Shown here one piece after another: positions 20,438 to 33,300 of a stretch of DNA of 54,205 bases; position 1 is the stretch's first letter, and each line of letters begins with the position of its first letter. The position numbers and the translations under genes were made by a program. The DNA lies in assembly GCF_022376445.1 (NCBI RefSeq), contig NW_025955227.1, positions 1 through 54,205 on the forward strand, written 5' to 3'. Source of the stretch: Fomitopsis serialis (taxonomy: Eukaryota; Basidiomycota; Agaricomycetes; Polyporales; Fomitopsidaceae). The notes below the pieces were generated by a model that had not been told where the DNA came from, made no database searches, and worked only from the letters and a program-made list of their open reading frames with translations.

Positions 20438-23433
20438 TCATCCCTCGTCCATCACGTCCGAATCCTTGACCGTCTCCAACAGCTTCCGAATCTTGTTCAC
20501 GCTCTTCGGCGACACGTCGCGCGCCACCGCCAGCATCTGCGCCGACTTCACGCTGTCTCCCTGCAACCGGTACACCTTCGCCAGCTGGAAGATCACGTTC
20601 GACTCTTCCGGCGACGTGTCCCGCAAGAACTCGAGGTCTTCCGCTGCCGCCTGTCCGTCGCGTAAGGCAAGTCGTGCACCGCAACGTGGACACCACATCA
20701 GTCACTGCGCTCCCACACTTCCCAGAAAGTCAAGTAGCACTGACCGTGTATCTCCTCAATAGGATCAGAATCTTCGCCCGACGATAACGCACGAGCGCGT
20801 TGTCCGGTGAGATTCGAACTGCCTCGTTGAACAGGTCCAGCGCCTTGTCCCGATCGCCGGCCCGCTCGGTGACCTGAGTACGGCGTCACAAAAGGCAATA
20901 AGCTTCAAGCTTCCTACCGTCATTCGCTCGCGTGATCCCACTCACCATGCCCACGCACCCCAGCAGCACGGCGTTCTGGGGGTGTACTTGCGCCGCCTTC
21001 CGATAGTGGTAGTCGGCGAGTCGAATCTTGCTCATCCGCATATAGCAGGTACCCAGGCCATACCTACAGTGTCGTAAAGATAAGCGTCCGAGTCAGAGAA
21101 ACGCCGAAAGAGCTGTGGAGAGTCCGACACATATGAAACATGGTTATCAACGCACCATGCATTGTAGTGTCGTGGATCAGCACGTAAAGCGGACTGGAAG
21201 AAGTTGATGGCCCTATCCAGGTCTTCGTCGATCGACTCGTGGCCACTGAGCGTGTACGCGTATGCGCAGTTGGGATCAAGTTGTGCCGCGCGTCGGAAGC
21301 AAGTTAGTGCTTGCACGCGCTCCCTCTGCAGGGAGAAGCAGTTGCCCACTGCGATCCAAGCCTGTGGCGCTCGCGGATCCGTCGCGACCAGTTCCTGCGC
21401 AAGAAAAGCCAGCTTGACGTTCCGCTGCAGATGCCATAGAAGTGTCGAGTACACTTCCATATCCCACACGCGATAAGGCTCAAGGTTGCGCACGGCCTCG
21501 AAGGCGCGTTCCGCCTGTCGGTCGAATATTCTCAGACATGAGCCCGGTCCCTGAACAGAACAACTGACAGACACGTACGGCAGCATACTCCCCGAGTTCA
21601 TAGTGAGCTTTGCCGACCATGGCCATCACCCATGCGGACCTTTGGTGCGTAGTGGGCAACTTCTCGAGTTCTTCGAGGCAATTTCGGCAATCGTACAGGG
21701 CCATTGCCCTAGTTGCACGAGCGAATAGTCGCATCAGCTCGTAAATGTGGTAATCGGCAAGCTCGAGCTCGTATGCTTCTTGTGCGGTACGTTCTTGTGC
21801 AGCCGTCCAGCTGCTTGGACCAGGCGAGGCGTTCGAATGTGGAGATTGAGGGGCAGGTGGGGGCGAAGGTGAGGAAGCCTCCCCACCTCCTGGAGGGGGG
21901 TCTTCCTCCATATCCGAGTCCACCGTGTTTGACCGTGCTCTCGTCTGAGCTCGCCGGCGGTCACGTACGGTCGCGTGCTGCACAAACAAAGAACGACAAC
22001 AATTAATACAGACAAGTTGCACGCCATACATTGTGCCAACCTTGGTAGCCAGGGGCTTACTACTTGTGCCGCTGTTCAGACGCGTACTTCGTCTTGTCCC
22101 GGGGCCGGCGGCTGGTTGCTGCTCACGCGAGTGCTTCCCAATAGCGGCGCCAGCGGCATGTAATCTGGACGTCGCCGCAGTCTGAGCAGGACCGGATGAT
22201 GAGAAGGTGTTAGCATTCGTCAGGGCCGGGCGTGCGCGTGCCTTTGAGCTTTTCGAGCGATCGTCCACTCTTGGGAGCAGTGCGCCAGCAGACTTGGAAG
22301 GCTTCAAATTCATGTTCAAGTCCGCCGCGTTTGAAGAGGGAGGAGCCGTGCGCTGCCGCACAGAAGAGCGGAGCTTCTTGGTCACCGGGCCCGCCTCATC
22401 GGCTGAAGAAAGGGGACGCACAGCTGGTGGATGAGCCGCCAACGCCGCCGGCTGCGACTTACTTGCTCGCATTGGCTGGATGAAGGACGCGTCGGGGTAG
22501 AAAGAGGAGTCGGCGGTGGCTCTGAGATCCACCGAGATTCGTCATTAATGCCATCTCAGACGAACAATACACATCCGCCTACATTGAATCGCGAGGACCG
22601 ACCTGTCCCATCTGGAATGGTGGCAGTTGGCCTGCGTCGGGCTTCCAGGCGCGAAAGAGGTTACCGCCGTTGCCAGCGTCAGGCGTGAAAAATCCGGCAC
22701 CTGTGGCAACTGGGACAGGCCTCGCTTCTTCCGGCTGCGTCTGCTTGACGGGCGTAGGTCGCGGCGGGAACAGCTCATCTATTTCGGGGACCATGCCTAC
22801 AACAAATTACATGACGGATGTCCGAGGTACGTTGTATAAATAAAGATCGCTTACCCAGTGAACATAGACCGTCGAACGCGTCCCATAGCATCGGATTCAG
22901 AGCGAGAGCCTGCCTGAAGCTGAGCACAGCGCTCTCGGTGAGGTTTCCCTTCGCCGACATCAACCCTGCGCGACAGTGCAGAACGGACTCTTCTGGGAAT
23001 GGCTTTGTTATCCTCGGACCCATTGAAACTGTGGCCACAAACGTGACGACGTGTGAGGACATGCGCTGGTGGAGGAGTGTAGGTACGTACGGCTTGGAAT
23101 GTACGACGCGTCGCGCATACTCGCGTCCAATGCCTCTCGAGCCTGCCTATGACGTCCTAGCGCTGCACAACACCTCGACTTGATCTCGAGGCAGCCAGTG
23201 CATCGAGACTCTGCCGCGCCCCCCGTGCTGACAAAGTATAACGCAGAATGTGCTTGCCCAGAGCAAAGAAGTGCAGTTGAGTAAAGGTGACGAGCGTCAT
23301 GATTTGTAGTGTCGAGGACATAATACCGCTCAGCATAGAATAATGCAGACTGGTGAAGATCGGCGTCGAGGCAGGCCCATATGAGCGAAGTGAAGCGTTG
23401 GCATAGATGCACGGAGGGCGTTTCGTGCGGCAT
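20438..23433 (-). CDS. CDC27: Anaphase-promoting complex subunit Cdc27 (Apc3)
   Basis: TPR scaffold subunit of the APC/C ubiquitin ligase; its TPR groove binds the IR tails of Cdc20/Cdh1. The N-terminus from ATG 23433 has ADLHQSALFYAERYYVLD and GQAHSALYFV, then ALGRHRQAREALDASM and LTESAVLSFRQALALNPMLW. A low-complexity linker (about 21850-22750, rich in Ser, Pro and Arg) follows. The C-terminal TPR superhelix has YELELADYHIYELMRLFA, LEKLPTTHQRSAWVMAMVGK, NVKLAFLAQELVATDPRAPQ, AYTLSGHESIDEDLDRAINF and NVIFQLAKVYRLQGDSVKSA, ending VKDSDVMDEG. About eight introns. It faces no frame problem that I could see. CCT1 lies upstream on the same strand. Confidence 0.93.
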
Positions 23434-24113
23434 TTAAATTTCCTAGAGCATAGGGTCAAAGCCAGAGATGGACGTCGGGATGAAGGCGATGGTGGCCACA
23501 CCGCGGCTTGTTTGTTGGGACACAAGCGGCGTGTCCCAAACCAACCGCGACGTGGTCACGTGATGTGATTGATCGTGCCACCCGTCCAACGCCGCGTTAC
23601 ATCGTGACCGTGACTCCTTGATGGCCACAGCGGTCTGAAAGCAGAATATAACGGCGCACCATCGGGCACGCTCGATAGGTTCATACACATGAGATGCTGT
23701 TCATCCCCAGTGAAAAACGCATCTGCTGGGAGATGCTCTGAGATGCTCGGAGCTGCGCGCGTCGTCGAAATGTGCCCGAATCTGCTCGGAGCTGCTGACA
23801 GCTTACAGCAAAGTCACCAAATGACAGCTTGTCAACGCGTTAACTCATCGTCATTAGAGCTTAGTGCCTTTTGCCTCTGAGTTGGGGCTGTAGCCTTCCG
23901 ATATCGCTGTCGAGTCTGCCCCCTTGCGTTAAGCACTTACGGTACCCGTTGACTATAGTAACATTATACATTGTCATTGTTAAAAGTCACGGCGATCCTG
24001 TCGTTTCTCCCCTGACATACCCGCCCTCTAATGGCCGTGAGGGTCTGGTTCGCCCTTCGATTCTACACAGCGGAATGAATATCCAAGCCCAATGCACGAG
24101 AATGTTGCAGAGG
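23434..24113. other. Intergenic region between CDC27 and CCT1
   Basis: 680 bp. At 23690-23800 a short sequence built from AGATGCTC(T/G)GAG and CTCGGAGCTGC(T/G) units recurs imperfectly several times. The remainder holds the CDC27 promoter and the CCT1 3' end; a final CCT1 exon could extend into it. Confidence 0.4.
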
Positions 24114-26047
24114 CTACTCACCAGCTACGCATTGAATGGCATCGTCAATACGAAGAAGCGACACTGCAGCCTCAAAGGCCGACTTTAGACTCTTGACCTT
24201 GCTGATCGTTGGTTCCAAAATGCCGGCAGTGACGTTGTCGCGGACCTCGCCGTTCAACAGGTCAAGGCCATAGCGCAGAAGTGCCTTTTTCGGGTCTCCG
24301 GCCGGAGCATTAAGTGCCGCATTATGATATGCGCGCAGTTTGGCGACGAGGTCCGTTGAGTCCTTCGCTGCGTTCACAGCCAATGTCTTCGGAATGACCA
24401 ACAACGCGCTAGCGAACTCGGCAATCGCCAGTTGCTCTCGGGAACCCTAAGAAACGTGAGCTTATCTGGCACACATCCCGAAACCGGGATACTGACCAAA
24501 GTTGTCGCAAAGTTCTCGAGATAGATCGAGAGTGCGGTCTCGACGGCGCCTCCTCCGGGAACCACGGCACCACTCTCGAGCGTCTGCTTCAGAATAGACA
24601 GAACGTCATGAAGGGCCCTTTCCATCTCATCCAGCATATAGTCGTTCGCGCCCCGGAGGATGATGGAAGATGAGCTGACCACCTTGGTGCCCTTGACTAG
24701 AATGAGCTCATCGTCCGAGATACGCTCCTGAACAACTTCCTCGGCAGTTCCGAGGTAGCTCGGTTCGAACGACTCCTCGCCCTCGAGATTCGCAAGACTC
24801 GAGACGAGGGTGCCGCCCGTCGCCTTCGCTATCCGGCGCAGGTCCTCCTTTCTACACCGGCGGACTGCTATGGCGCCTGCCTCGACGAACTCCTTAAGGC
24901 ACATATCGTCGATACCTTTTGTAGTCAGGACGACATTTGCTCCTGCTGCGAGAATTTTGCGGACACGCTCCAATGTAATCTCGGACTCTCTAGAGGACGA
25001 TCAGACAAAGTCATGAGGACGGCAGCAGTAGCCGTACCTCTTCCGGATGTCCTCAAGCTGGTTCGGATCATCGACAAGGATCTGCACACCCAGTTGCATG
25101 CGAGCTTTCTGCAAGTTGATGTCAAGGCACGCAATCTTGGCGTTGGTTATGCGCGTCTTCATGGCTGGTCAAAGCACGTCAGAGCATGAAATGCATCGAA
25201 GGGATAGGTACCTACCCTGACTCGCGACGGTACAATTCAGAGCATAGCCCTTGACGTATATGGATTCACGAGCACTGCGACCGTGGGCTTTCAGAACATT
25301 CACCGCCTTCACAGGGTACTTGATGTCGCCGCGGCTGTTGATAGTCTTTACAGCCAGCATAGCATCGACAGCCATAGGTGCAAAGAGGTCGTCGTCTCTG
25401 CCCACTGGTAAGTACACTCAAGATTAAAGATCGTTGGGACTCACCCTCCAATGATCTTACTCGACATGCTAGTCTTTGCTGCGTTGATGAGTGCCTCCCT
25501 AGCCAGCGCGTCTACCTTCACGCTCATCTGATCTTGCATGAACTTGACCGCCTCTCGGCACGCGAGCCTGTACCCAGTGATAATCGTAGTAGGATGGATC
25601 TTCTGCTTCACAAGCTCATTTGCTCGGCGAAGCAACTCGGCAGCGATGAGTACCACAGATGTCGTTCCATCGCCGACTTCCTTGTCTTGTTTTTGTGCAA
25701 GATCGACGAATACTCTGCCTGCGGGGTGCTCGACCGCGAGGAGGGACAGGATGGTCGCGCCGTCGTTGGATATCGTGACTTCCTGAAGCGATATGAGATG
25801 AAAGAATAATATGAGGACGCGTCACGTACTCCGATGTTGTCCACCAGCATTTTGTCCAGCCCCATAGGACCTAATGAGCTTTTGACGACGTTTGCGATCG
25901 TCTGTGCAGCCAGGACTGAGGACACGCACGCGTGAGCTACAGATCGCCATGACTTTGTGAATACTTACCATTCTGATCGCGTACATCTTGTCCGGAGATC
26001 CTGTCACCACCCAAGAAAACACCTGCACGAGGATCGCGTTGGAACAT
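24114..26047 (-). CDS. CCT1: CCT chaperonin subunit alpha (Tcp-1)
   Basis: Subunit of the eight-membered cytosolic group II chaperonin that folds actin and tubulin with ATP. Start ATG 26047 (MFQRDPRAGVFLGGDRISG). Then VVKSSLGPMGLDKMLVDNIG, the nucleotide motif GDGTTSVVLIAAELL, KIHPTTIITGYRLACREAVK, VLKAHGRSARESIYVKGYAL and VVPGGGAVETALSIYLE. The end LLRIDDAIQCVAGE runs into TAG; a GTGAGT donor exactly there means an extra C-terminal exon is possible. Subunit alpha is favoured by the KAHGRS-ES and GRS motif region and the C-terminal RIDD. Several introns of about 50-60 bp, all in frame. Confidence 0.93.
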
Positions 26048-26449
26048 GGCGTCGGCGTCGGTGTAGAGTGCAGAATGAAAGGTGGCTGAGGCTCGAAGAG
26101 CTTGTGAGCGCCAATGGACGCGATTGACTTACGCACTCAAAAGTGGCAGTTTATAGCTACCATATCAGGCCTTACATAAACTATTGACGAACAGTAACCA
26201 TAGTGTTGTGTACTCCTGCCACATTTTCCAGACATTCCTGTCGCTGTCATATAATCCTTTGAACACAGGGTGGCGCTCTCACTCACTCACTGACTTAGAG
26301 CGGTGCTTGCGCGTTGCATGAACGTTTGAACATACAGCATATCATATCCTACACTACTTTTGTGCAATAATTTACAGTATCCATCCTAAGGTCCGACGTC
26401 CACTATCCAGTGTCCCATGCTAGTATGCATCCAAATCGTAAGTAGAACG
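26048..26449. other. CCT1 upstream region
   Basis: 402 bp between the CCT1 start and the stop of the next minus-strand gene. AT-richer than its flanks, with a CACTCACTCACTGACT run near 26280. No gene is supported. Confidence 0.5.
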
Positions 26450-27341
26450 TTACACTCTTGCCCATATCTCCTGACGTGCTACGCCTATTGGTGGGCTGAA
26501 CATCGTGACAGGAATGTTGACATGCAAGTAATCCGCGGGTTTGCGACAGACTGCGGTAGCACTGCTTCGCCGTCTGCGTCTCGTAGACGCCTTCTGCGGT
26601 ATTGCGGTCAATCGCAAGCTCGCGTTGGTATTGATCTTAACTCACCTTTATCATTGCACCCTCTTCTAAAACTTCGTCTTCGCCAGGTTCACTGTGGCAT
26701 CGAATGGAAGGAACTTCGTCCGCAAATGGGTCCACCATTTTCGGGGCTCCCATCTCGACAGGGTAAAACACCTCCGCGAATTCGCTCGGTGGGTGTACTA
26801 TTGTTGGCGAACCCCTCACCACTTGGCGGATGTGTGTGGTGGGGAGCTCGGAGCTCGAGCTACCCACGGGCTGCGTCAGATCCAGCTGACTACCCGATAT
26901 TGATGGCTCTCCGTCATCGAGGAATGGGTTGCGGAAGTCAAATGAGCTCGCTGAGCGCGACGAACTATCTGCTCGCGGGCATGGCGGCCGAACGGTGATA
27001 CTCTCTTGGGAAGGCACCTGGATGCACAGTCTGCCTTCATCCAGGTAGGGAGTTCAAGAAATACGCACATTGCCTGGAATGAAAGAGCCGCTCATTGGAC
27101 GGTCGCGTTTCTATAGGTACATGAGGCTTGCGACAACGCTTCTAAAGCGGACAACGCACCTTGGACGCTCGTGGTCTTACGGGTGACATGAGGGAGGCGC
27201 GGCGTAGCCTCTGTTTGTCCTTGGACTTCGCTGGTGGCGCATCCATCTGAGGTACTTATGCCTGAGCAAGCTAACATAACCATACGGCATCAAACTCACC
27301 TCGGACTGCATGTCTTTCTTCCTGCGCATAAAGTCGAACAT
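26450..27341 (-). CDS. Unknown basic/disordered protein
   Basis: Five exons with good splice sites make an open frame. MFDFMRRKKDMQSE (ATG 27341, donor GTGAGT) joins MDAPPAKSKDKQRLRRA, then KRDRPMSGSFIPGN, then a long exon with SFDFRNPFLDDGEPS, RQVVRGSPTIVHPPSEFAEV and PKMVDPFADEVPSIR, and a basic last exon (KASTRRRRRSSATAV) ending at TAA 26450-26452. The long exon could instead stop at 26637 if the last intron is not used. The protein is about 240 residues, mostly disordered, with no membrane segment. NPF and DPF motifs are present, which in other proteins bind EH domains and AP-2; this is only a hint. No family is recognised. It has a TATA box upstream. Confidence 0.6.
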
Positions 27342-28012
27342 GATCGTTATCGGCGTGATTGTTCAGAGTCGTCGAGTCGTCGGGTGTGCTTGTGGACAGA
27401 GATGATGCCGTTACAGCAAGGTGCGCTTATATATACCTTTCAGCAGAGCCGTCCGAATCTGAACCGCTGTACCAGTCGGAACATCCAACAGATCCATATC
27501 CGGGGACGGTTCGGATGACCGTGACCCTCTCATCTGACTGTCTACGCCGGAACATAGTTGATCATGATGCTAACAGTCGGGTGCTCGCTTGACCATGGGC
27601 GCCTCCAGCCGTTTCGGAGGGCGGATGCGACAGAAATGGCAGTCCCGCCTTCCGTTCGCAGCCGGATGCATCCGAGCCGCAGCCCCGTCGGATTTGCTGC
27701 GTTGTCTCGACCGCTCGGTAGGATTTTGGACGGATTTCCTTGTTCGCACTGTGCTCAAGTGCACTGACGGTGGGGCGCAGCGAAGCACAGAAGAGCCGAA
27801 GTCGGTACGCGTGACCTCGCAGTAGACGCGCCCAGTTTGCCACTTACGGTAACTCAGCCACATTACACGTACAGTATTTACGTCCTTGGTTCCTTTACGC
27901 GAGGAGGCCCAATCCAGTTGCACTCTGGGCGACCTGAGTATCCTCTCGCACACAGCTGCTGCAATCCATACATACCTTGCGGACCATCATATTCACTGTC
28001 GAACCTACTGCC
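27342..28012. other. Divergent region upstream of the unknown protein and the Atg38-like gene
   Basis: 671 bp with a TATA box near its left end. The part at 27560-27840 is GC-rich and open in several frames on both strands, but shows no splice-consistent or family-like coding signal. It is probably promoter and UTR. Confidence 0.45.
27427..27435 (-). promoter_or_regulatory. TATA box of the unknown protein gene
   Basis: TATATATAA on the minus strand, about 86 bases upstream of ATG 27341. This is a usual distance for a fungal TATA element. Confidence 0.6.
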
Positions 28013-30067
28013 ATGGCCTCGATCAGCTCGCCGTTGAATACGGTATGTATATGGCAGTGCTGTATCGGCCACATTCTGAAGTTCCCAAGGCACATCAACA
28101 CGCTGCGAACGCGGACGATTATGTTGCACAAGGCCTCCTTATTCCCGCGGCGGAGGAGCATTACAAGGCAGCAGAGGCGTATCAGGCTTGTGTGGAGGCC
28201 GCGACAGACGAGAACGTGAGGATATCGAGGAATCGTACGTACGTCGCCGCCATGACGCTCATGCACCGTCTGCTCGGCCATAGACGAAGCGAACGTTGAG
28301 GATGCTCTGCAACGACCACTCAAAAGCCGGAAAAGAACTGCAGAGGCGCATAGCGAAATTGCGCGAAGAGAACAAAGATCCTAGTCTTCCTCAGAAACCT
28401 GCGGGCGCCGCGCCCTCTTCGTCTAACGCTGCGCGTCCAGTGACGTTGCCCACCGCTCCCTCTCCACCACCCCATGCGCAGAACCGAATGTCCGACTCGC
28501 AGCAGACAGTGGACGAGTCTTTTATGCTCCTAGGTCAACGGGTGAGTGTCATCTTGCAGCATCAGGTATCCGTAAGCTATCGAGACCATTATGCTCGTCG
28601 CCGCCTGTGTGGCGAACGAGCATCGATACCTTGTCATGCTTACCTGAGTAGCCTTTTCTAGGTAGTGTGACAAGGTCGTTGGTTGAGTGCCAACTGACTT
28701 GACTCGTAACTCGTGTTTGCCACTTGCTCAGACCGCAGGCTCCACGCACGCAAGGTTTGAAGAGCATGGTGGTGTGGTGATATTCTGCACTCTCATATAT
28801 GTCACCTTGGAACTGGGTGTGATGAATGCCACCATACCACGCTGTCGACCCAATCGTCAGAAAAACGATGCTGTAGCATCGCAGAGTAATGGCTCAATTG
28901 TTGGTCTCGCCGTTGCGATCGTACCACTGACACGTCCTACGTACAGAGCGATTCAGGCGATCCTTTCAATCAGTTTTGGAAAATCACGGAGGGCATGCTG
29001 GACTACCTATCACAGCCCGTGGCCTTCGCCACGGCACCGCTTGCACCTCCACCCCCAGCAGAAAGCACGCGTCGACGAGATACGAGCTCCAGTAGTGATA
29101 CCGACCTCGAAGACGCCATCTCAAAGCGCATCTCGCGCGGAATAGGGCTCGTGAAGGCAGCGCGATCTAGGATGCTCACTCGCCACGACTCTTCAGCAAC
29201 TACGTCAGACTCCGAGAATGGCCGTGCGGGTCCGAGTACGTTCCCTCCAAGACCACCACAATCGTCGCCAGACGCTGCCCGCGATGATTGGGATGATGAG
29301 TTTCGTGCGGATGATGGTACGTCTTTATTCGTGCATTGAGCGGCTACCGGGATGTCAATGATATCGCCAGAAGACGACATGGCCGACTCTTTCTGCCTCA
29401 TCCCATCAAAGTCCGACACGCCCGCTGATAACATGAAGAGGGAGAACGAGACGCTCCACACCGACGTCGAAGAATTGCGGAAACGACTGGCATCTGCAGA
29501 GGGGATGCTGAAGATGCGGCAAGAGCAAGATCAACAACTACGCGATAGTATCCTCTTAGCCAGAAAGGAGGTATGCCGTTGCGAAACCAGTTTGGTGTTA
29601 GTAACAGACTGAAAAGTAACAAGGCACATCGCGCTATGATATCGTCGGTCGTCGCACCCACCCCAAGGCCGAGTCAACCAGGCATCGACCTCGCCTCCCT
29701 CAACATCAACGTACCGCCGGTGCCACCACCCGTCGCAGCGCTCAACCCAGGCAACCCTGGTCGTGATCGGGAGGCACAGCTAGTGCGAAGAGTCCGGGAG
29801 CTCGAAGAAGAGGTCCGCACGCTGAAAGCCGAGAATGAGAAACAGGTCCGTGCGCGCGATTTTTCTTGACATTCGCTACTCACCATCATGGCGCCTGCCC
29901 TATAGAAAGCCATGATCGTGCGCTTCCGCGAGCGGTGGGAGAAGCTCAAAGAATCGGCCAAGCGAAAGAAAGTAGCCAAAGCCGCAGCGGAGGCCACGAA
30001 CATTGTCAACGAGCGTATAGAGGAAGATCCAGAAGCGGAGGCAGAGGCCGAGAAGGATTGTTTCTGA
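28013..30067 (+). CDS. MIT-domain and coiled-coil protein, Atg38/NRBF2-like
   Basis: The start MASISSPLNT joins, over a 45 bp intron, AHQHAANADDYVAQGLLIPA and AEEHYKAAEAYQACVEAATD, then CNDHSKAGKELQRRIAKLRE. This is a MIT three-helix domain like the N-terminus of NRBF2 and yeast Atg38, which stabilise the PI3K complex I of autophagy. Later exons are a Ser/Pro-rich linker (SDSGDPFNQFWKITEGML, ISRGIGLVKAARSRML), then coiled coils (ENETLHTDVEELRKRLASAE, REAQLVRRVRELEEEVRTL) and a basic-acidic tail ending at TGA 30065-30067. The MIT-linker-coiled coil order fits Atg38; other fungal MIT proteins remain possible. Confidence 0.7.
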
Positions 30068-30655
30068 GGACGTTGACGCGGTATGCTCTATGTTACCTTA
30101 CGGTCATCGCCATCTTGATTGTGCTTCTTGCCTGTCGTCCGCTGCCGTTCGTGAGTCTGCTTCGGATCGTGGTCGAGGTGATTCTCCCTTCGCAAGGCGG
30201 AAAACGAAAAGCATGAGTATGACAACATGGAACAATGAACAGCAGGTTGGCCTCGGCTGATGGCATAGTCATCGTGCATCGCAAGACGTATCCGATGCAT
30301 CCTCTTTGACATGAACATGACGCTCGATCAACGCTCGATGGCATTATGGATCGCGCGTGTAAGGGTATCTAGTCCGTATCTTTGTCCATGATTATCGTAA
30401 GCGATACTTTATATACTACAGAGGTATCAGAAGAAAATAACGGCCCTGTGTGCAAGTGCTGACCGACGCGACGATTTTTGCCGCTGCGTGCTCAGGGCTG
30501 CGTCCCGAACGTCGTACCCATTTGCGGATCTCAGCAGGAACTTGCGGAGATAGTGTCTTGCTGCTGTCCAGTGCGATAGTCACTCCGTATCTGCACTTCG
30601 CTCCCGACGTTAATGATGATGGGAGCATTCTAGTAAACGTGTCAGTTACTCAGTC
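30068..30655. other. Region 3' of the Atg38-like gene
   Basis: 588 bp. The right half may hold a last exon of the DUF6534 gene on the minus strand (an open piece with AEIRKWVRRSGRSPEHAAAK at about 30470-30540), which I could not connect. Nothing else is seen. Confidence 0.35.
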
Positions 30656-32455
30656 TCAACGGATGTATCGAGTGGCGGTAAGTACCTTGCTGTGAGCGAG
30701 TCGATCCCGGAATGGCCTTCGCTGGAGCCTGGCTAGCACGACGGAGTCCCCTAAGCCAACAAGGCTGTTCGCGGACTCCCTCAGTGCATATCTTGCGTTC
30801 AGCGTAGCAAAGAGCGAATTGATGCCCACTAGAACGTCGGTCATCCAACGTGGCACCGATGAGTGACCAGACTTCGGGCTGATTCTGCGCGGAGAAGGAT
30901 GAGGCTCACATTTGGGTATGACAAAGAAGATTGCGAGGAACGTCGCGTTGTCTGGCATGAGCGTGGCATACTGTCCCCGACGGTGTCAGACTTCGCGGCA
31001 GAACAAGGAGCAGATAAGTTGCGTACAGTGACAAGGCAAGCGATGGACGACACACTGTATGAAGCAGCCCGTGGCTATCAGGAAGTGCTCGACCAATGTT
31101 GAATTCGTAGGTTGTCTGACCTCATCAGAAGCCCGCATTCTATGGCATACAGCATGAGCACGCTGACGATGTGTTCAGTTCTGGCAGACGGTAACGTAAG
31201 TTGCAGCCCCATACAGGATACAAGGACGACGAACCTAGGCGATACTGTACGGCAATGTGCCAATGACCAGCATATGGACACAGAGACGACCGCGTCAGAG
31301 AACGCGAGGGACGCGAGGGAAGCGTATATCTCATGCTAGGCCAAGTTGACATGGTTTGGTCAACTGTGAATGACTCGAAGACCATACGACTGACCGATAG
31401 AGATGCTAGCAGCTGTACCAGATTGCTCTCCTGGCGTCTTAGGCGAACAGGAGATGAGTAGATGTCGCTTTCGAATGAATGGACAATGCCCACAAGGAAA
31501 ATGATATCTCTTGGGAAGTGGTGAGCGAGTATACCAGCATGAGAAAATATTGGCATATGGAAGGCTTACTCATTGAGATGGCTACGACCGTGAAGCATTT
31601 TAGCGGCAGCTTAAAGAGCAGGTACGGTGCAAATCGTACAAAAGGTTGTCAGAGCAGACCCGATCTATGCGGTGCCATTAGCGCGCCGCTGAGTGACTGA
31701 GGCTCGGCGCACATACTAGAAGAGCCAAGGCGAGTTTGCTCTTGCTTACTACGACAGGATTGCTGTCAGACATCAATAGCTGACACTGAGGGTTTGCTCA
31801 CGCCGTATCCACGTCCGATATATATAGATGCTAGGGTATTCATATTAGCACAATACATAGCAACTGGCGAAGATGGCCGCTCGCCTCTTGATGCCTAGAT
31901 GCGTAATTCCCTGGTTTTGTAGGCTCAGATTGGGTGGGAATGTCGTAAATGCACAGACTATTTCACTTACACTCACAAAGATGATGCCCTCAACAGGATA
32001 TCAGCAACATCCGTTGGTAAATGCGATGTACTTTACTTACTCGGAAGCACCTGATCCACACGCCTATGAGCGAGCATTAAGACAATGTGGAATGAATTAC
32101 TACCATGCACTGTTGTATATGATGTCTTGCAAGTCGAACTTGTCGTTGATTGCCAAGTGGTACGCCGACCATATTGCTATCGCATAATGTGCACCGTCGT
32201 TAAACCTATGTCACATCCTCCATGAATGCGACCGCTGCATCGCAATGGGCGTATGGCACACCAGAGAAACATTATCTAGATTGAATACATGTTAGTGCAC
32301 TGACATGCTTTGAAATCGTGCAACGTACGAGTGTTCTCAGAATGAGGCTGTCGGCTCCGTTACGGGCGCAAAGTAGCGATGCCTGCGCGACCGTGATGCC
32401 GTATAGACTGTTCGAGGCTCTCCGGATGAGGACTAGTGCGGGTACCTTAGACAGT
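30656..32455 (-). CDS. DUF6534 family membrane protein, array copy 1
   Basis: Basidiomycete-expanded integral membrane protein family of unknown function with about seven membrane helices. The N-terminal motif SNSLYGITVAQASLL (about 32420-32375) is followed by a GTACGT donor after LILRTL. Further motifs are ARTEHIVSVLMLYAIECGLL (about 31190-31130), YATLMPDNATFLAIFFVIPK (about 30970-30915) and the hallmark INSLFATLNARYALRE (about 30825-30775). Exons between the N-terminus and 31200 were not resolved, and start and stop codons are uncertain. It matches copy 3 motif by motif. Whether it is intact cannot be decided by reading. Confidence 0.5.
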
Positions 32456-32979
32456 TAAGCGAGACTTACAACGCAACAAGCACACAGCCTGCACGTCGAT
32501 GCTTCGTTAACTCGTAACCTGTGAGACCAGCCCATACCTACATACCTATCAACGTCACTCCTACGTAGTTTCCCTGCAGTTCGTCGTGTATCGTGGTCAT
32601 GTTAGAGGGTTTCCAGAGACCCTGACTCGCTCTGGAGAGGTGGTATGTACAGGCGTAATGCTGGGTGCCTTGAGGCAAGGCCTCTACTTATATTCGGCGA
32701 CCTGCGAACGCAAGACACAGCACTGCACGTTACTGACTGTGTGCGCCTTCGCGATGAGCGGCGATGAAATTATGCTCAGTAGCCTAGGAAGTGCGAGACA
32801 AGAAGACACACACACAACTGCATAGCCAGAGCTGGGCGTCGAACCAGAGTGCTGTTGATCGCGTCGTTCTGTTGAGGAGCTAGTCAAATGCATGCCCCCG
32901 TTTAAGTCCTTGAGCATGCCAATCCAAGGGATATGTTGTGATCTACTCATGGACAACATCAAGTTCGTGAGCTACATGT

Positions 32980-33300
32980 AATCAGATGCTTACCTGTACC
33001 CTGGTATACTTGATGGACTTCTCACTCTCGAGCTCCATATATGAATGCGTCGTGGCCGCAACCACTATCTCTTTCACACGGTACCACGCTTCGAACCTAC
33101 ACAGCATAGCATTCTTGGAGATATACAAACAATGCTGGACCCGGAGCGTCGCAGTGACTCTGGGAAACTTAGGACTGGGAGTCAGTGGACGAGTCACTCA
33201 CTGCCCAGGTAATAGGAGTATGCAAACCGTGCCTCGGAGCGCAACACCGGACACTTGCTGGACCCAGTAGAGCATAAGAATTCGCGTGGTACAGCCAATC
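32980..33300 (-). pseudogene. Possible DUF6534 remnant between copies 1 and 3
   Basis: After a good acceptor (CTGTGTAG) the minus strand reads FEAWYRVKEIVVAATTHS, similar to the F-x-WR segment that follows the fourth helix of DUF6534 proteins. Neither the LYGIT N-terminal motif nor the NSLLATLNAR motif was found nearby, so it is likely a fragment. Similarity is weak. Confidence 0.25.

Noticed and set aside
27562..27953. Open minus-strand frames of 90-130 codons
   Set aside because: Basic, Arg/Ser-rich without a consistent frame or family; lies between two divergent promoters.
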